Part shown: one piece after another, positions 45,583-54,114 of the stretch
Position numbering within the stretch: position 1 is the stretch's first letter
Layout: each line of letters begins with the position of its first letter
From: Prolixibacteraceae bacterium JC049
GTDB taxonomy: Bacteria; Bacteroidota; Bacteroidia; Bacteroidales; Prolixibacteraceae
DNA length: 64,000 nucleotides
Assembly (NCBI GenBank): GCA_023369685.1
Contig: SACZ01000001.1
Coordinates: 372,381 to 436,380 of the forward strand
Direction: 5' to 3'
The notes under the pieces: model-generated
What the model saw: the letters and a program-made list of their open reading frames with translations, nothing else
Told to the model about the DNA's origin: nothing
Database searches by the model: none
Position numbers and translations under genes: made by a program

Positions 45583-46614
45583 ATGACTGATTCTATTCTT
45601 CTGAAAACATTGCGAGGTGAAGCTACAGAGCGCCCTCCATTTTGGTTTATGCGTCAAGCCGGACGAGTATTGCCTTCGTATATGGCATTGAAAGAGAAGT
45701 ATTCGTTTTGGCAGATGATGAAAGATCCTAAGTTGGGAGCAGAGGTTACTTTGTTACCCATTAACGACTTAGGTGTGGATGCGGCCATTCTTTTTTCTGA
45801 TATTTTGGTTATTCCTTATGCAATGGGAATGGGATTGGAATTTTCAGATAGTGGTCCGGAGTTTGAAAAGCCATTGAGTCATTTCGATGATCCTGTTGCT
45901 CAACTAAAGCCAGATCCGTCGAAGTTGCAATACATCTACGATGTGATTGATGAAATAATGGCCACAAAACCAGCTCATATTCCATTAATTGGATTCTGTG
46001 GCGCGCCATTGACAGTGTTGTGTTACATGTTGCAAGGAATAGGTCGTCAGATCGAGTTCCCGGAAGCTATTCGTTTCATATACCGAAATAAAAAAGCAAC
46101 TAAGCAGTTGATTGATGCCATTGTTGAGCTATCGATTATTTATGCGCAAAAGCAGCACGAGCATGGAATTCAAGTATTCCAGTTGTTTGAAACGCATGCC
46201 GGATTAATTCCGAATGAACTATATAACGAGCTGTTTATGCCTGCTGTTGAAAAAATTGGTAAGGCTGTTCGTGCTTTGGGAATTCCATTCATCTACTTCC
46301 CAAAAGGAATGGGAGTTGGTTTGGATAAGATTACTCCTGAAATATGCGATTTCGTGAGCATCGATTGGCAGGTGCCAATTGAAGTGGCCCGAAAACTGGT
46401 TGATCCGGGAGTGGGGCTTCAAGGAAACCTGGATCCTCGAATTCTGCTAAGTTCTCAAGATGTAATTGAAAAACAATTGGAACGCTACATCGAGTTTGGT
46501 CAGAAAAATCAAAACTGGATTTTCAACTTAGGACATGGTTTTTTACCTACAATTCCTTATGAAAATGCCCGTTTTATGGCTGATTGGGTGAGAAATGCCG
46601 ATTGGAAAAGATAA
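45583..46614 (+). CDS. hemE: uroporphyrinogen decarboxylase
   Basis: Removes four carboxylates from uroporphyrinogen III to give coproporphyrinogen III. It has 343 residues. The substrate-binding N-terminal RPPFWFMRQAGRVLPSYM and the FCGAPLTVLCYMLQG, FETHAGLIP and NLGHGFLP segments are typical. Last gene of the cluster, followed by a strong terminator. The next enzyme (coproporphyrinogen oxidase) is not in the window. Confidence 0.96.
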   Translation: MTDSILLKTLRGEATERPPFWFMRQAGRVLPSYMALKEKYSFWQMMKDPKLGAEVTLLPINDLGVDAAILFSDILVIPYAMGMGLEFSDSGPEFEKPLSHFDDPVAQLKPDPSKLQYIYDVIDEIMATKPAHIPLIGFCGAPLTVLCYMLQGIGRQIEFPEAIRFIYRNKKATKQLIDAIVELSIIYAQKQHEHGIQVFQLFETHAGLIPNELYNELFMPAVEKIGKAVRALGIPFIYFPKGMGVGLDKITPEICDFVSIDWQVPIEVARKLVDPGVGLQGNLDPRILLSSQDVIEKQLERYIEFGQKNQNWIFNLGHGFLPTIPYENARFMADWVRNADWKR

Positions 46615-46637
46615 TATTTATTCTCGTTTAACAGTTG

Positions 46638-46677
46638 AGTGCCTGATGTTGAAACAATATGTCAGGCACTTTTTTTA
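46638..46677 (+). terminator. terminator of the hem cluster
   Basis: Stem 46638-46646 / 46662-46670 (agtgcctga / tcaggcact) with further pairing in the loop, then seven T. Confidence 0.85.
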
Positions 46678-46681
46678 TCAA

Positions 46682-48271
46682 TTAATGCGATTCAATAATT
46701 TTTAATGCTTTTAGTATTTCGGCATTTGAGTCGAAATTAAGGAGCTTAAAATCTTCCCAGCTCATATTGTAGTCTGGCTTTAAATCTTTTTGAGGAATAG
46801 ATGTGTCTTTAAAAAGGATTTGTTTTGAGTTAGAAATACTACCTGTAAGTTGAGTGTTGGGTAAAACAATTTGAGTTGTCTCCATAAAGGTATTGGCTGC
46901 TTGCCTTGAAGGTGTTCCAATAATTTGTGTTCGACCAAGTTTCTTCAGAAAATAGGTGAAGTGGTATGCAGCACTAAAGGTTTCAGGTGAGGTTATGACA
47001 GTTATTTTGATACTGGTAAGAAGAGGCGTCTTTTGCAAGTTTTTTGCCCCAAAACCATTGTATCCATTGAGAGCAATACTTCGTCTTTTTTCTAATGATT
47101 TTTGATGATGAAAATTACCAAACTGACTAAAAGTAAAATCTCCAAGTTTAAGGTTGCAGCCATACTTTTTATTGAATTCTAAGATTGATTTATACCCCAT
47201 CTTATTTAATGCTAATGGAGATATTCTACGAATCATCTGAGCATTAAAGTCGAATGACAAGTACCTGTCTCCGTATAAAATATATAATAAAGGCTCTACT
47301 ATTGGAGTCATTCCTCCATTATTATATCGTAGGTCGATAATTAGGTGTTGAGATTTACGCTTTTTTAAGGCTTTAGCTAGTAAATAAAATTGCTCATATA
47401 GTGACGGGATTTTTAAGATGTTTTCTTCAATACTGGTTGATCGTTTTTCATGTAGGAAACTGAATGCCCAATTAATGTTACCGTTAATCCAACTCGGAGA
47501 ACTTTTATAAGTATTCTGTACAACTTCTCTGCTCAAAATACTGTTCCAACGAAAATATCCAATATCACCATTTTTGCCTATCATCGACCAATCCAATAAA
47601 CCATTACTGTTGTGTGTGTGAATGCGTGACTTCTGAGTTAAGTACTTGCATTTAGGTAGAAATGGAATTTTATAATTTCTAAAGTCACCTGTTTGGTTCC
47701 TTAGAGTGAGGGTTAGTGTGTCGGATTTTTCGAAAAATAACTGAGAAAGATGATCCGAATGAAGAATTTTGATGAGGTTATATTGTTGTCCCGAATAGTT
47801 TTCTGCTGGTTGAAAATGACTAGCTTTTTCTAGTAATCTTTTTATGGGGAGTTTATTAACTTTTAATAGAACCATTCCCTGCAAATGTTGGTATTCTTTA
47901 TTGCTATTTTGGATGTAAATGTGATTGGAGGAAGCTTTAAACTTTAAAGGGAAATGGTATTGATTTCTATTATTTGAGCGTTGGAATTGAAGGTAAGTGT
48001 GACCGTCCTTCAAATTTGAAAGAAACTTATTGACAATAAAGACAAATTCTTTATTTGAATAGGCCTTACTAATAGAAGCTATACACTCTTTCTTTGCCGA
48101 GTGAAAACCTATTGAATCACAAAATCCAGAGTAAGGATCTGGATGTGTTTCTATTAGTTTTGTTATTAGAAAATTGAAATCGGAGATGTATTTTTGAGTT
48201 CGATTATTATTCTGGGCATGAATTGCACTGGTACAAATAATAATTAATAGAACAAGAAGAAGCCTTTTCAT
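46682..48271 (-). CDS. exported S41-family (tail-specific protease-like) peptidase
   Basis: A 529-residue secreted protein. Signal peptide about 1-19 (LLLVLLIIICTSAIHA). The N-terminal helical region (to about 105) ends in LKDGHTYLQF, and the C-terminal S41 peptidase fold begins near 300 with LIIDLRYNNGGM; the nucleophile Ser is in VITSPETFSAAYHF, and GTPSRQAANTF follows. A PDZ-like segment (about 120-150) is weak. The basic partner residue of the S41 dyad is not certain. The gene is alone on the minus strand, convergent with the hem cluster. Substrate unknown. Confidence 0.85.
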   Translation of the reverse strand: MKRLLLVLLIIICTSAIHAQNNNRTQKYISDFNFLITKLIETHPDPYSGFCDSIGFHSAKKECIASISKAYSNKEFVFIVNKFLSNLKDGHTYLQFQRSNNRNQYHFPLKFKASSNHIYIQNSNKEYQHLQGMVLLKVNKLPIKRLLEKASHFQPAENYSGQQYNLIKILHSDHLSQLFFEKSDTLTLTLRNQTGDFRNYKIPFLPKCKYLTQKSRIHTHNSNGLLDWSMIGKNGDIGYFRWNSILSREVVQNTYKSSPSWINGNINWAFSFLHEKRSTSIEENILKIPSLYEQFYLLAKALKKRKSQHLIIDLRYNNGGMTPIVEPLLYILYGDRYLSFDFNAQMIRRISPLALNKMGYKSILEFNKKYGCNLKLGDFTFSQFGNFHHQKSLEKRRSIALNGYNGFGAKNLQKTPLLTSIKITVITSPETFSAAYHFTYFLKKLGRTQIIGTPSRQAANTFMETTQIVLPNTQLTGSISNSKQILFKDTSIPQKDLKPDYNMSWEDFKLLNFDSNAEILKALKIIESH

Positions 48272-48383
48272 AATGGTATGAAAATATAGATTAGGTTTAT
48301 GTCTTTGTGATTTTCGAACCGAAAGTAATAATTTATTTATTGGATAGTTTGGAGGAAAATCATACTATGAGAAACTATATTTT

Positions 48384-48773
48384 TTAAGTCGTTTTTGATT
48401 TTACTTGATTTATAATTGAAGTATTGTTACATCCGTCATTCAGGAATGTAGTTAATGTTTTTTTTAGTTGCTTCAACTCCTTTATTTTGTTGTCAATTTC
48501 TTTAATTTTCGATGTAAGAAACGAGTGCTGAAATGCAGCATTGTACTCTTCTGTTTCAATGGTGTTGATTACTTGTTTGCACTCTTTCAGAGTAAGCCCC
48601 AATTGCTTTAATTTCAAAATGAATTCAACCCTTAGAATGTTTTCTTCAGGGTAATCTTTGTAGTTGTTGTATTTGTTAGGTCGATTAATATTTACCAGCA
48701 ATCCCATATTTTCATATAGCCTGACAGTATCTCTGGATACACCTGTTCGTTCTGCAATTATTCCTATTCTCAT
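48384..48773 (-). CDS. MerR-family transcriptional regulator
   Basis: A 129-residue regulator. The N-terminal winged helix has IGIIAERTGVSRDTVRLYENMGLL and the wing YKDYPEENILRVEFILKLKQLGLTL, followed by a dimerisation coiled coil (about 75-108). The C-terminal effector tail is short, with one cysteine (NDGCNNTS), so it lacks the pair of metal-binding cysteines of CueR/ZntR types. It is divergent from an SDR gene, with a MerR-type operator in the 88-bp gap. Effector unknown. Confidence 0.92.
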   Translation of the reverse strand: MRIGIIAERTGVSRDTVRLYENMGLLVNINRPNKYNNYKDYPEENILRVEFILKLKQLGLTLKECKQVINTIETEEYNAAFQHSFLTSKIKEIDNKIKELKQLKKTLTTFLNDGCNNTSIINQVKSKTT

Positions 48774-48801
48774 ATTTAAATTGAAAAAAGTGATAAAAAG
48801 A

Positions 48802-48836
48802 TTTGACCATAGACTATAGTCGACGGTTTATATTTG
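48802..48836 (+). promoter_or_regulatory. MerR-type operator inside an over-long promoter spacer
   Basis: TTTG at 48802-48805 and TATATTTG at 48829-48836 are a Bacteroidota -33/-7 pair spaced by 23 bp, 2-4 bp longer than the usual 19-21. A 22-bp near-palindrome at 48806-48827 fills the spacer; outer ACC/GGT arms and the central GACTATAGTC match exactly when reverse complemented. This is the arrangement of MerR-activated promoters. It drives the SDR gene. Confidence 0.75.
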
Positions 48837-48861
48837 CAAAGTAACGAATAATTTGATGATT

Positions 48862-49695
48862 ATGAGTAAAGTAGCATTGATAACAGGAAGCACCAATGGT
48901 ATTGGAAAAGAGACGGCTATTGGTTTGGCGAAAAGAGGTTATTCCATTCATGTATTGGGAACAAATAAAATGAAAGGAAAGAATGTGCTGGATGAATTGA
49001 AAAGTATATTTCCTGAAGGAAAGCATGAGTTGTTTTTAATCGACCTATCGTCTGTAGAACAAGTGAATACTTTTTTGGATAACTACATTAAGAAATATGC
49101 AAAACTAGATGTTCTGGTACTTAATGCAGGAATATATCCAAGGCAACAAACTGTTTCTGAAGATGGAATTGACCTGGCCTTCTCTATTGGTTATATTTCC
49201 CGATATCTTTTTTCGGTTCGATTAAATGAGTTACTCGAAAAATCGGATATAGGGAAGGTGGTACATGTAAACGGCTCGCCTATGGGTAGAATCAATTATT
49301 CAAAACTGAAAACTCCAACTTATAGCAAACTGAAGAGTGTTTGGCAGAATGCAGTTGGTAGTGCTTTGTTGGTTCAATTTTGGAAAAAGTTGAGTAAAAC
49401 CAATGTAGATCATATGCAGTGGAATCCTGGAATTGTAAATACAGACACCGTACAAAAACAGGGAAGAATAGTTCGCTTTTTATCTTCATTAATGGGAATG
49501 ATAGAGGCAAGTGAGGCCGGAGAAATGTTGGCAAAACATATTGAAGAGAGTCAGAAAAGGATTGTTGCTGGTCAATTCTTTTTCAAAGGAAAAGCTATAA
49601 AAGCAAAATCTTCTATTAAGAATGGAGTACAAGATTGGGAGGAGTTGGTTCAGTTTTCAGAAGAATTTACAGGAGTTGCAATGAGGCGTAATTGA
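48862..49695 (+). CDS. SDR-family NAD(P)-dependent oxidoreductase
   Basis: A 277-residue Rossmann protein from the ATG at 48862 (MSKVALITGS); starts at 48856 or a TTG at 48853 are possible. The cofactor motif is TGSTNGIGKETA and the structural NAG motif is VLVLNAGIY. The active-site region reads VVHVNGSPMGRINYSKLKTPTYSKLKSVWQ. Two copies of YSKLK each fit YX3K, but neither is clearly at the usual distance from the serine, so the catalytic residues are uncertain. It is controlled by the divergent MerR regulator (inference from the operator). Substrate unknown. Confidence 0.85.
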   Translation: MSKVALITGSTNGIGKETAIGLAKRGYSIHVLGTNKMKGKNVLDELKSIFPEGKHELFLIDLSSVEQVNTFLDNYIKKYAKLDVLVLNAGIYPRQQTVSEDGIDLAFSIGYISRYLFSVRLNELLEKSDIGKVVHVNGSPMGRINYSKLKTPTYSKLKSVWQNAVGSALLVQFWKKLSKTNVDHMQWNPGIVNTDTVQKQGRIVRFLSSLMGMIEASEAGEMLAKHIEESQKRIVAGQFFFKGKAIKAKSSIKNGVQDWEELVQFSEEFTGVAMRRN

Positions 49696-49745
49696 TCATG
49701 AGTTAAACAAATCGAAATAAATTGTGTATATTATTTAACGATAAT

Positions 49746-50336
49746 ATGGCTTCCGTTCTTATGAAAAAAGCAATTACTCAATTAAATGCATTTTGGTTAA
49801 AGCGAACTCCTCTCGATCGATTTTTGATTAAGGGAGGTTTGCTTTATGTTTTGTGGCGCTTTTATCGTAAGTTTTCAATTATTCATGATTTAAATGGAGA
49901 GTTGACCGATAAGGTAGCCGATTTTTTTCTTTTTGTTGCTAAGCTTTTCTTGTATGCTTTGGGTGAAAATCCTCAGGTCGATTATGCCCAAAATGCTTTA
50001 GAGCTGTCTGCCAATTCAAGTGTTGTAGTAGTTTATACCTGTATGGGAGTGAATATTATTCTGATGTTTATCTTCTTTCTGATTGCTTATCCTGGAAATT
50101 TAAAATCGAAATTGTGGTTTGCTCCTATGGGAATAACTGCAATAATGTTACTGAATGCAATTCGAATGGGATTGCTCTGTTGGACATTAGAATATTTCCC
50201 TGAGAAATTTGATGTGATGCATCATTTCGTTTTTCAGGGAATTCTTTATTTTTCCGTTTTCTTCTTATGGATTTTGTGGGTTATGAAATGGGCTAACCCT
50301 AAATCTGAAATTAGTCCAGTACAAAGCGATAAGTAA
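49746..50336 (+). CDS. exosortase/archaeosortase-family membrane protein
   Basis: A 196-residue polytopic membrane protein (four to five helices) from the ATG at 49746; 49761 is an alternative. It shows the exosortase catalytic pattern: Cys99 (VVVYTCMGVN), Arg140 (LLNAIRMGLL) and His159/His160 (FDVMHHFVFQG). Exosortases process C-terminally anchored proteins and pass them to surface attachment. Bacteroidota have several Xrt subfamilies, and I cannot say which. No partner gene and no target with a PEP-CTERM-like tail is in the window. The last 26 bp overlap the convergent tonB gene. Confidence 0.82.
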   Translation: MASVLMKKAITQLNAFWLKRTPLDRFLIKGGLLYVLWRFYRKFSIIHDLNGELTDKVADFFLFVAKLFLYALGENPQVDYAQNALELSANSSVVVVYTCMGVNIILMFIFFLIAYPGNLKSKLWFAPMGITAIMLLNAIRMGLLCWTLEYFPEKFDVMHHFVFQGILYFSVFFLWILWVMKWANPKSEISPVQSDK

Positions 50337-51312
50337 TTGTTCCAACCTGTTCGAATGGTGCATTTTTATTTACACTGAAACGTGTTTTTAGTGCTGCCCT
50401 TTTGGCTGCAGCTAATAATGCCGAATTAATAGTGGTAGAACCTTTTGCTCCCGGAGTTGCAGATGTAACGCGACCATTTCTATCCACTTTAACACGAACT
50501 ACTACAATTCCTTCTTCGTTTCCTGGATAATCGGGCTTTGGAGGTGCTCCAACAATGCTTCTTCCTCCCAAATTGTATGAGATGCCATTGCCATTACCAC
50601 GACCTTGTCCTTCGCCATAGTTTTTGGCATTGGCAGAGCCTGTTTTTACTCCTTGATTACCGGCAGGGAAAGTAACACCTTGTCCTCTGCTTTTATTGTT
50701 TTTATCTGAAGCTCCATTGCCGCCAAATGCATTTTTTACACGACTATTTATTGCATCTTTTTTACGTTTTTCCTCTGCTTTGCGTTTACGTTCCGCCTCT
50801 TCTTTGGCTTTTTGTTCTGCAATTGCTTTTTGGCGAGCCAGTTCTTCCTGTCTCTTTTTTTCTGCAGCAATTCGCTGTTTTTCTCTTGCTTCTGCGGCTT
50901 TTCTATCTTGTTCAGCCTTTATCTTGCGCTCTTTTTCCAGTTTTGCCTTTCGCTTACGCTCTTCCTCTTTGCGCTTTTTAATTCCACTTTCAATAAAAGC
51001 CGTTTTCTCTTGATCTTGAGTTAGGATTTTTTGTTTGGCTTTAGGTTGTGGCTTACTTTTAGGTGTAACCTTTCTTTTTGGAGGTGTTGTCTTCGGACGA
51101 GTCTGTTTTTTTACAGGCTGTGTACGTCTGGGGCGTGGTGGTTCCATCATGCCCTTTCCATTTTTATTATCACCGAAATTAACCAGTATTCCCTCTTCGG
51201 CAGGAAGAGGAAGCGGCGTGTAGAAGCCAAGCAATACTAATAACAAAATCAGTAATGCATGGAATATTGCCGATCCAATAAGTCCTCGTTTATTATCGTT
51301 GGTTAATTTCAT
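50311..51312 (-). CDS. tonB: TonB-family energy transducer with TolA-like coiled coil
   Basis: A 333-residue inner-membrane-anchored protein. One N-terminal transmembrane helix (about 12-30, IGSAIFHALLILLLVLLGFY), a Pro/Lys-rich stretch (about 58-92), then a very charged Lys/Glu/Ala coiled coil (about 100-190, KEEERKRKAKLEKERKIK), a Gly-rich linker, and the TonB C-terminal domain (about 255-333, VVVRVKVDRNGRVTSA, ITYRFVL). The long coiled coil resembles TolA while the end resembles TonB. Last gene of exbB-exbD-tonB. It should energise the TonB receptors seen here; a Tol-like role is an alternative. Confidence 0.88.
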   Translation of the reverse strand: MKLTNDNKRGLIGSAIFHALLILLLVLLGFYTPLPLPAEEGILVNFGDNKNGKGMMEPPRPRRTQPVKKQTRPKTTPPKRKVTPKSKPQPKAKQKILTQDQEKTAFIESGIKKRKEEERKRKAKLEKERKIKAEQDRKAAEAREKQRIAAEKKRQEELARQKAIAEQKAKEEAERKRKAEEKRKKDAINSRVKNAFGGNGASDKNNKSRGQGVTFPAGNQGVKTGSANAKNYGEGQGRGNGNGISYNLGGRSIVGAPPKPDYPGNEEGIVVVRVKVDRNGRVTSATPGAKGSTTINSALLAAAKRAALKTRFSVNKNAPFEQVGTITYRFVLD

Positions 51313-51386
51313 ATAAAAATAGTTGGTCTAAATCAGCCTGAAATAGATTTCTGTACTGAAAATCTACTTTAGATCTCTGTTATTTT

Positions 51387-51794
51387 CTAGCGTTCAGGTG
51401 TGGTTGCTAAAATCATTTTTAGTCGGTTCTTTTTAGCCAGACTAAGAATTTTAACCACCTCATCATATTCAATCGATTTATCGGCGTGAAGCGCAATGTA
51501 TGTCTCTGGATTATTAATCAACATTTGTCTAAATGCAGGTTCAATTTCGCGGTATCGAACTTGTTTGATTTTTCCATCGATGTTTACGTAGTACTTCAGG
51601 TTTTTTGTGATAGTAATTGATGCTGTAGACTTAGCCGAAGTCTGGTTATTACTTTGTGGCAACAGTACTTTCATTGCATTGGGAGCAATTAAGGTTGATG
51701 TAACCATAAAGAATATCAACAGCAAGAATACGATGTCTGTCATCGATGACATGCTGAAGCTAGCATTCACTTTACTTCTTCGTTTTAAACCCAT
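51387..51794 (-). CDS. exbD: ExbD/TolR-family transport protein
   Basis: A 135-residue inner-membrane protein: one transmembrane helix near the N-terminus with the conserved Asp (SMTDIVFLLLIFFMVTSTL) followed by a periplasmic domain (VNIDGKIKQVRYREIE, ALHADKSIEYDEVVKIL). Partner of ExbB in harvesting the proton gradient. It lies 10 bp after exbB and 74 bp before tonB. Confidence 0.94.
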   Translation of the reverse strand: MGLKRRSKVNASFSMSSMTDIVFLLLIFFMVTSTLIAPNAMKVLLPQSNNQTSAKSTASITITKNLKYYVNIDGKIKQVRYREIEPAFRQMLINNPETYIALHADKSIEYDEVVKILSLAKKNRLKMILATTPER

Positions 51795-51804
51795 AACTTG
51801 TGAT

Positions 51805-52512
51805 TTATGCTGGTTCGTTCAAAAGATCCATGAATTCGGTAGTAGAAGCTTCCATTTTGAAAACTGCCTTTTCCACTTTAGCTACCAAAATGTTATAGGC
51901 AAAGTAGGCAATAATACCAACAATCAAACCGGCAACAGTTGTAACCATGGCCTGGTAGATACCAGTTGATAGAAGTGTTACATCGATATTGTTTCCTGCG
52001 TTTGCCATATCGTAGAATGCCTGAATCATTCCCATTACAGTACCCAAGAAACCAATCATTGGAGCTCCACCGGCAGCACTTGCCAAAACAGGAAGTCCTT
52101 TTTCCAATTTTGATACTTCCAGGTTACCAACATTTTCAATGGCTGCATTAACGTCGTTTAATGGACGACCAATGCGAGAAATTCCTTTTTCAATCATGCG
52201 TGCTACAGGAGTATTTTCAGAGCTACACAAAGCCATAGCTGCATCTATTTTTCCATCTTTGATGTAATCGCGAATTTGATTCATGAATGAAGTATCCACC
52301 TTGGTGGCTCTGCGGATGGCAAAGTAACGATCAAGGAAAATGAATACGGCAACAAATGAAAGGAATAGGATTGGAATCATAATCCATCCACCTTTTAGTG
52401 CTAATTCGAAAAACTTTGTTGTTATTCCGTCAGGTTGAGCGGCAACCTCACCTAAAGCCTCTGCGGTCTCAGCAACTGCCTGATTGGTCTGTAAAAACAA
52501 TAAGTTCGACAT
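51805..52512 (-). CDS. exbB: ExbB/TolQ-family proton channel protein
   Basis: A 235-residue inner-membrane protein with three transmembrane helices (about 42-62, 150-172 and 185-208). The GGAPMIGFLGTVMGMIQAF and TVAGLIVGIIAYFAYN segments are typical. It forms the proton channel with ExbD, for TonB. First gene of the three-gene operon, following the nhaD terminator. Confidence 0.94.
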   Translation of the reverse strand: MSNLLFLQTNQAVAETAEALGEVAAQPDGITTKFFELALKGGWIMIPILFLSFVAVFIFLDRYFAIRRATKVDTSFMNQIRDYIKDGKIDAAMALCSSENTPVARMIEKGISRIGRPLNDVNAAIENVGNLEVSKLEKGLPVLASAAGGAPMIGFLGTVMGMIQAFYDMANAGNNIDVTLLSTGIYQAMVTTVAGLIVGIIAYFAYNILVAKVEKAVFKMEASTTEFMDLLNEPA

Positions 52513-52539
52513 GTAGTGTTTTTAATTTAAATAGTAGAT

Positions 52540-52575
52540 AAAAAACGAGGCATAATGCTTTTTATTATGCCTCGT
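52540..52575 (-). terminator. terminator of nhaD
   Basis: A perfect 12-bp stem, plus coordinates 52545-52556 / 52564-52575 (acgaggcataat / attatgcctcgt). On the minus strand it is followed by tttttta. It lies between nhaD and exbB. Confidence 0.85.
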
Positions 52576-52647
52576 AAAATTAAAAAAGTTCAAACGATAA
52601 TTAAAACCTTTTTTACTATAGTTTATATTGGCTTGTAACCAATTCGT

Positions 52648-54036
52648 TTACAGTGCAAACATTACATAGTAAGTTGCTGCTCCAGCCAAATATCCAAGTA
52701 ATGCCAGTAGTGTTATTCGCTTCATGTACCAAATGAAGTCGATTTTCTCCAATCCCATTGCTGCTACACCAGCGGCAGAACCAATAATTAAGATACTTCC
52801 ACCGGTTCCAGCGGTATAGGCCAGGAACTCCCAGAATGTTCCTCCTTGTACAAAAGCTTCTGCATAACCAGTAGCACCAGCAGCTTCAATGGGGTACATG
52901 CCCATTGCTCCAGCCACTAAAGGTACATTGTCGACAATCGATGATAATACTCCAATTGCTAAGTCAATAAGGTAGATATTTCCCAAATGCTTATCCAGAA
53001 ATTCTGCCAACAAGCGCAAGTGCCCTGCCGATTGAAGTGCAGCTACAGCCGAAAGGATTCCCAAAAAGAATAATACCGTTGCTGTATCGATCTTCTTCAG
53101 TATACCAACAACGTTTAAACGAGAACGTACCTCTTTGGATTTGTTGCGATGCATAATGTCGCTCACAACCCAGATGATACCAAGAGAAAGAAGCATTCCC
53201 ATGTAGGGAGGCAGATGGGTTAGTGTCTTAAAAACAGGAACAAATAAAAGACCTGCTATACCAACAACAAGCATCGTTACACGATCTTTATGTGTGGTGT
53301 AATCCTGCTCTCCATCAATCATTGGAGGACGAGTAACGTCTCCTTTCATGGTAAATGAAACGATAGTTAATGGCACAACCAGACAAACGGTACTTGGTAT
53401 TAAAACACTGGTAATGATTTTAGCTGCAGTTACCTGTCCGCCAATCCATAGCATAATGGTGGTAACATCGCCAATAGGAGACCAGGCTCCTCCTGCATTT
53501 GCTGCTAAAACTACCATCGATGCGAAGAACCAACGTGTTTGTTTGTCATCGATTAGTTTTCGCAAAAGAGCTACTAGAACAATTGTAGTGGTTAAATTGT
53601 CAAGTAGAGCAGACATGAAAAATGTCAAGAAACTCAATACCCACAACAACTTTACTTTATTTGTTGTGGTGATTTTATCAGTAATGATCTTAAATCCCTG
53701 ATGTTGATCGACCACTTCAACAATGGTCATAGCTCCAACAAGGAAAAACAAGATTTCACCTATCTCGCCGAGATGGTGAATAATTTCGTAATGAACAATG
53801 AAGTCTTGGATTGAGTGAAGTCCATGTGCGTCATGGTGAGCCGCTAAAAATGCTTCCCACGCCGGGCTTAGTCCCAAATTCAAAATTTCTTCCCCTCCAA
53901 GTATGTATAATACCCAGCAAAGTGTCCCAATGATTAAAGCAGTTGCTGCTTTATCAACCTTCAATGAATGTTCGAGCGCTATGGCAGAATAGCCTAACAC
54001 AAACACAACAACCATCAGCATAAACATTATACTCAT
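52648..54036 (-). CDS. nhaD: Na+/H+ antiporter NhaD
   Basis: A 462-residue membrane antiporter (about 11-13 helices) that exports Na+ or Li+ for H+. Family segments: HHLGEIGEILFFLVGAMTIVE, DNLTTTIVLVALLRK, AANAGGAWSPIGDVTTIMLW, SIVDNVPLVAGAMGMYP and AGTGGSILIIGSAAGVAAMG. NhaD is common in marine and alkaliphilic bacteria, in line with the suggested habitat. A -7 element lies at 54072-54079. Single-gene unit. Confidence 0.94.
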   Translation of the reverse strand: MSIMFMLMVVVFVLGYSAIALEHSLKVDKAATALIIGTLCWVLYILGGEEILNLGLSPAWEAFLAAHHDAHGLHSIQDFIVHYEIIHHLGEIGEILFFLVGAMTIVEVVDQHQGFKIITDKITTTNKVKLLWVLSFLTFFMSALLDNLTTTIVLVALLRKLIDDKQTRWFFASMVVLAANAGGAWSPIGDVTTIMLWIGGQVTAAKIITSVLIPSTVCLVVPLTIVSFTMKGDVTRPPMIDGEQDYTTHKDRVTMLVVGIAGLLFVPVFKTLTHLPPYMGMLLSLGIIWVVSDIMHRNKSKEVRSRLNVVGILKKIDTATVLFFLGILSAVAALQSAGHLRLLAEFLDKHLGNIYLIDLAIGVLSSIVDNVPLVAGAMGMYPIEAAGATGYAEAFVQGGTFWEFLAYTAGTGGSILIIGSAAGVAAMGLEKIDFIWYMKRITLLALLGYLAGAATYYVMFAL

Positions 54037-54071
54037 AACTAATGTGTATTATTTAAAATAAAGAAATCGTG

Positions 54072-54079
54072 CAAATATA
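54072..54079 (-). promoter_or_regulatory. -7 element of nhaD
   Basis: Minus-strand TATATTTG matches TAnnTTTG, 36 bp from the start codon. No well-placed TTG seen. Confidence 0.5.
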
Positions 54080-54114
54080 GGGAGAGTTTCACTACAGGTG
54101 TTTCGTCGGCTACT

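Noticed and set aside
49300-49380. SDR as an inactive pseudo-enzyme
   Set aside because: The YX3K motif is ambiguous because of two YSKLK copies, so loss of catalysis cannot be claimed.
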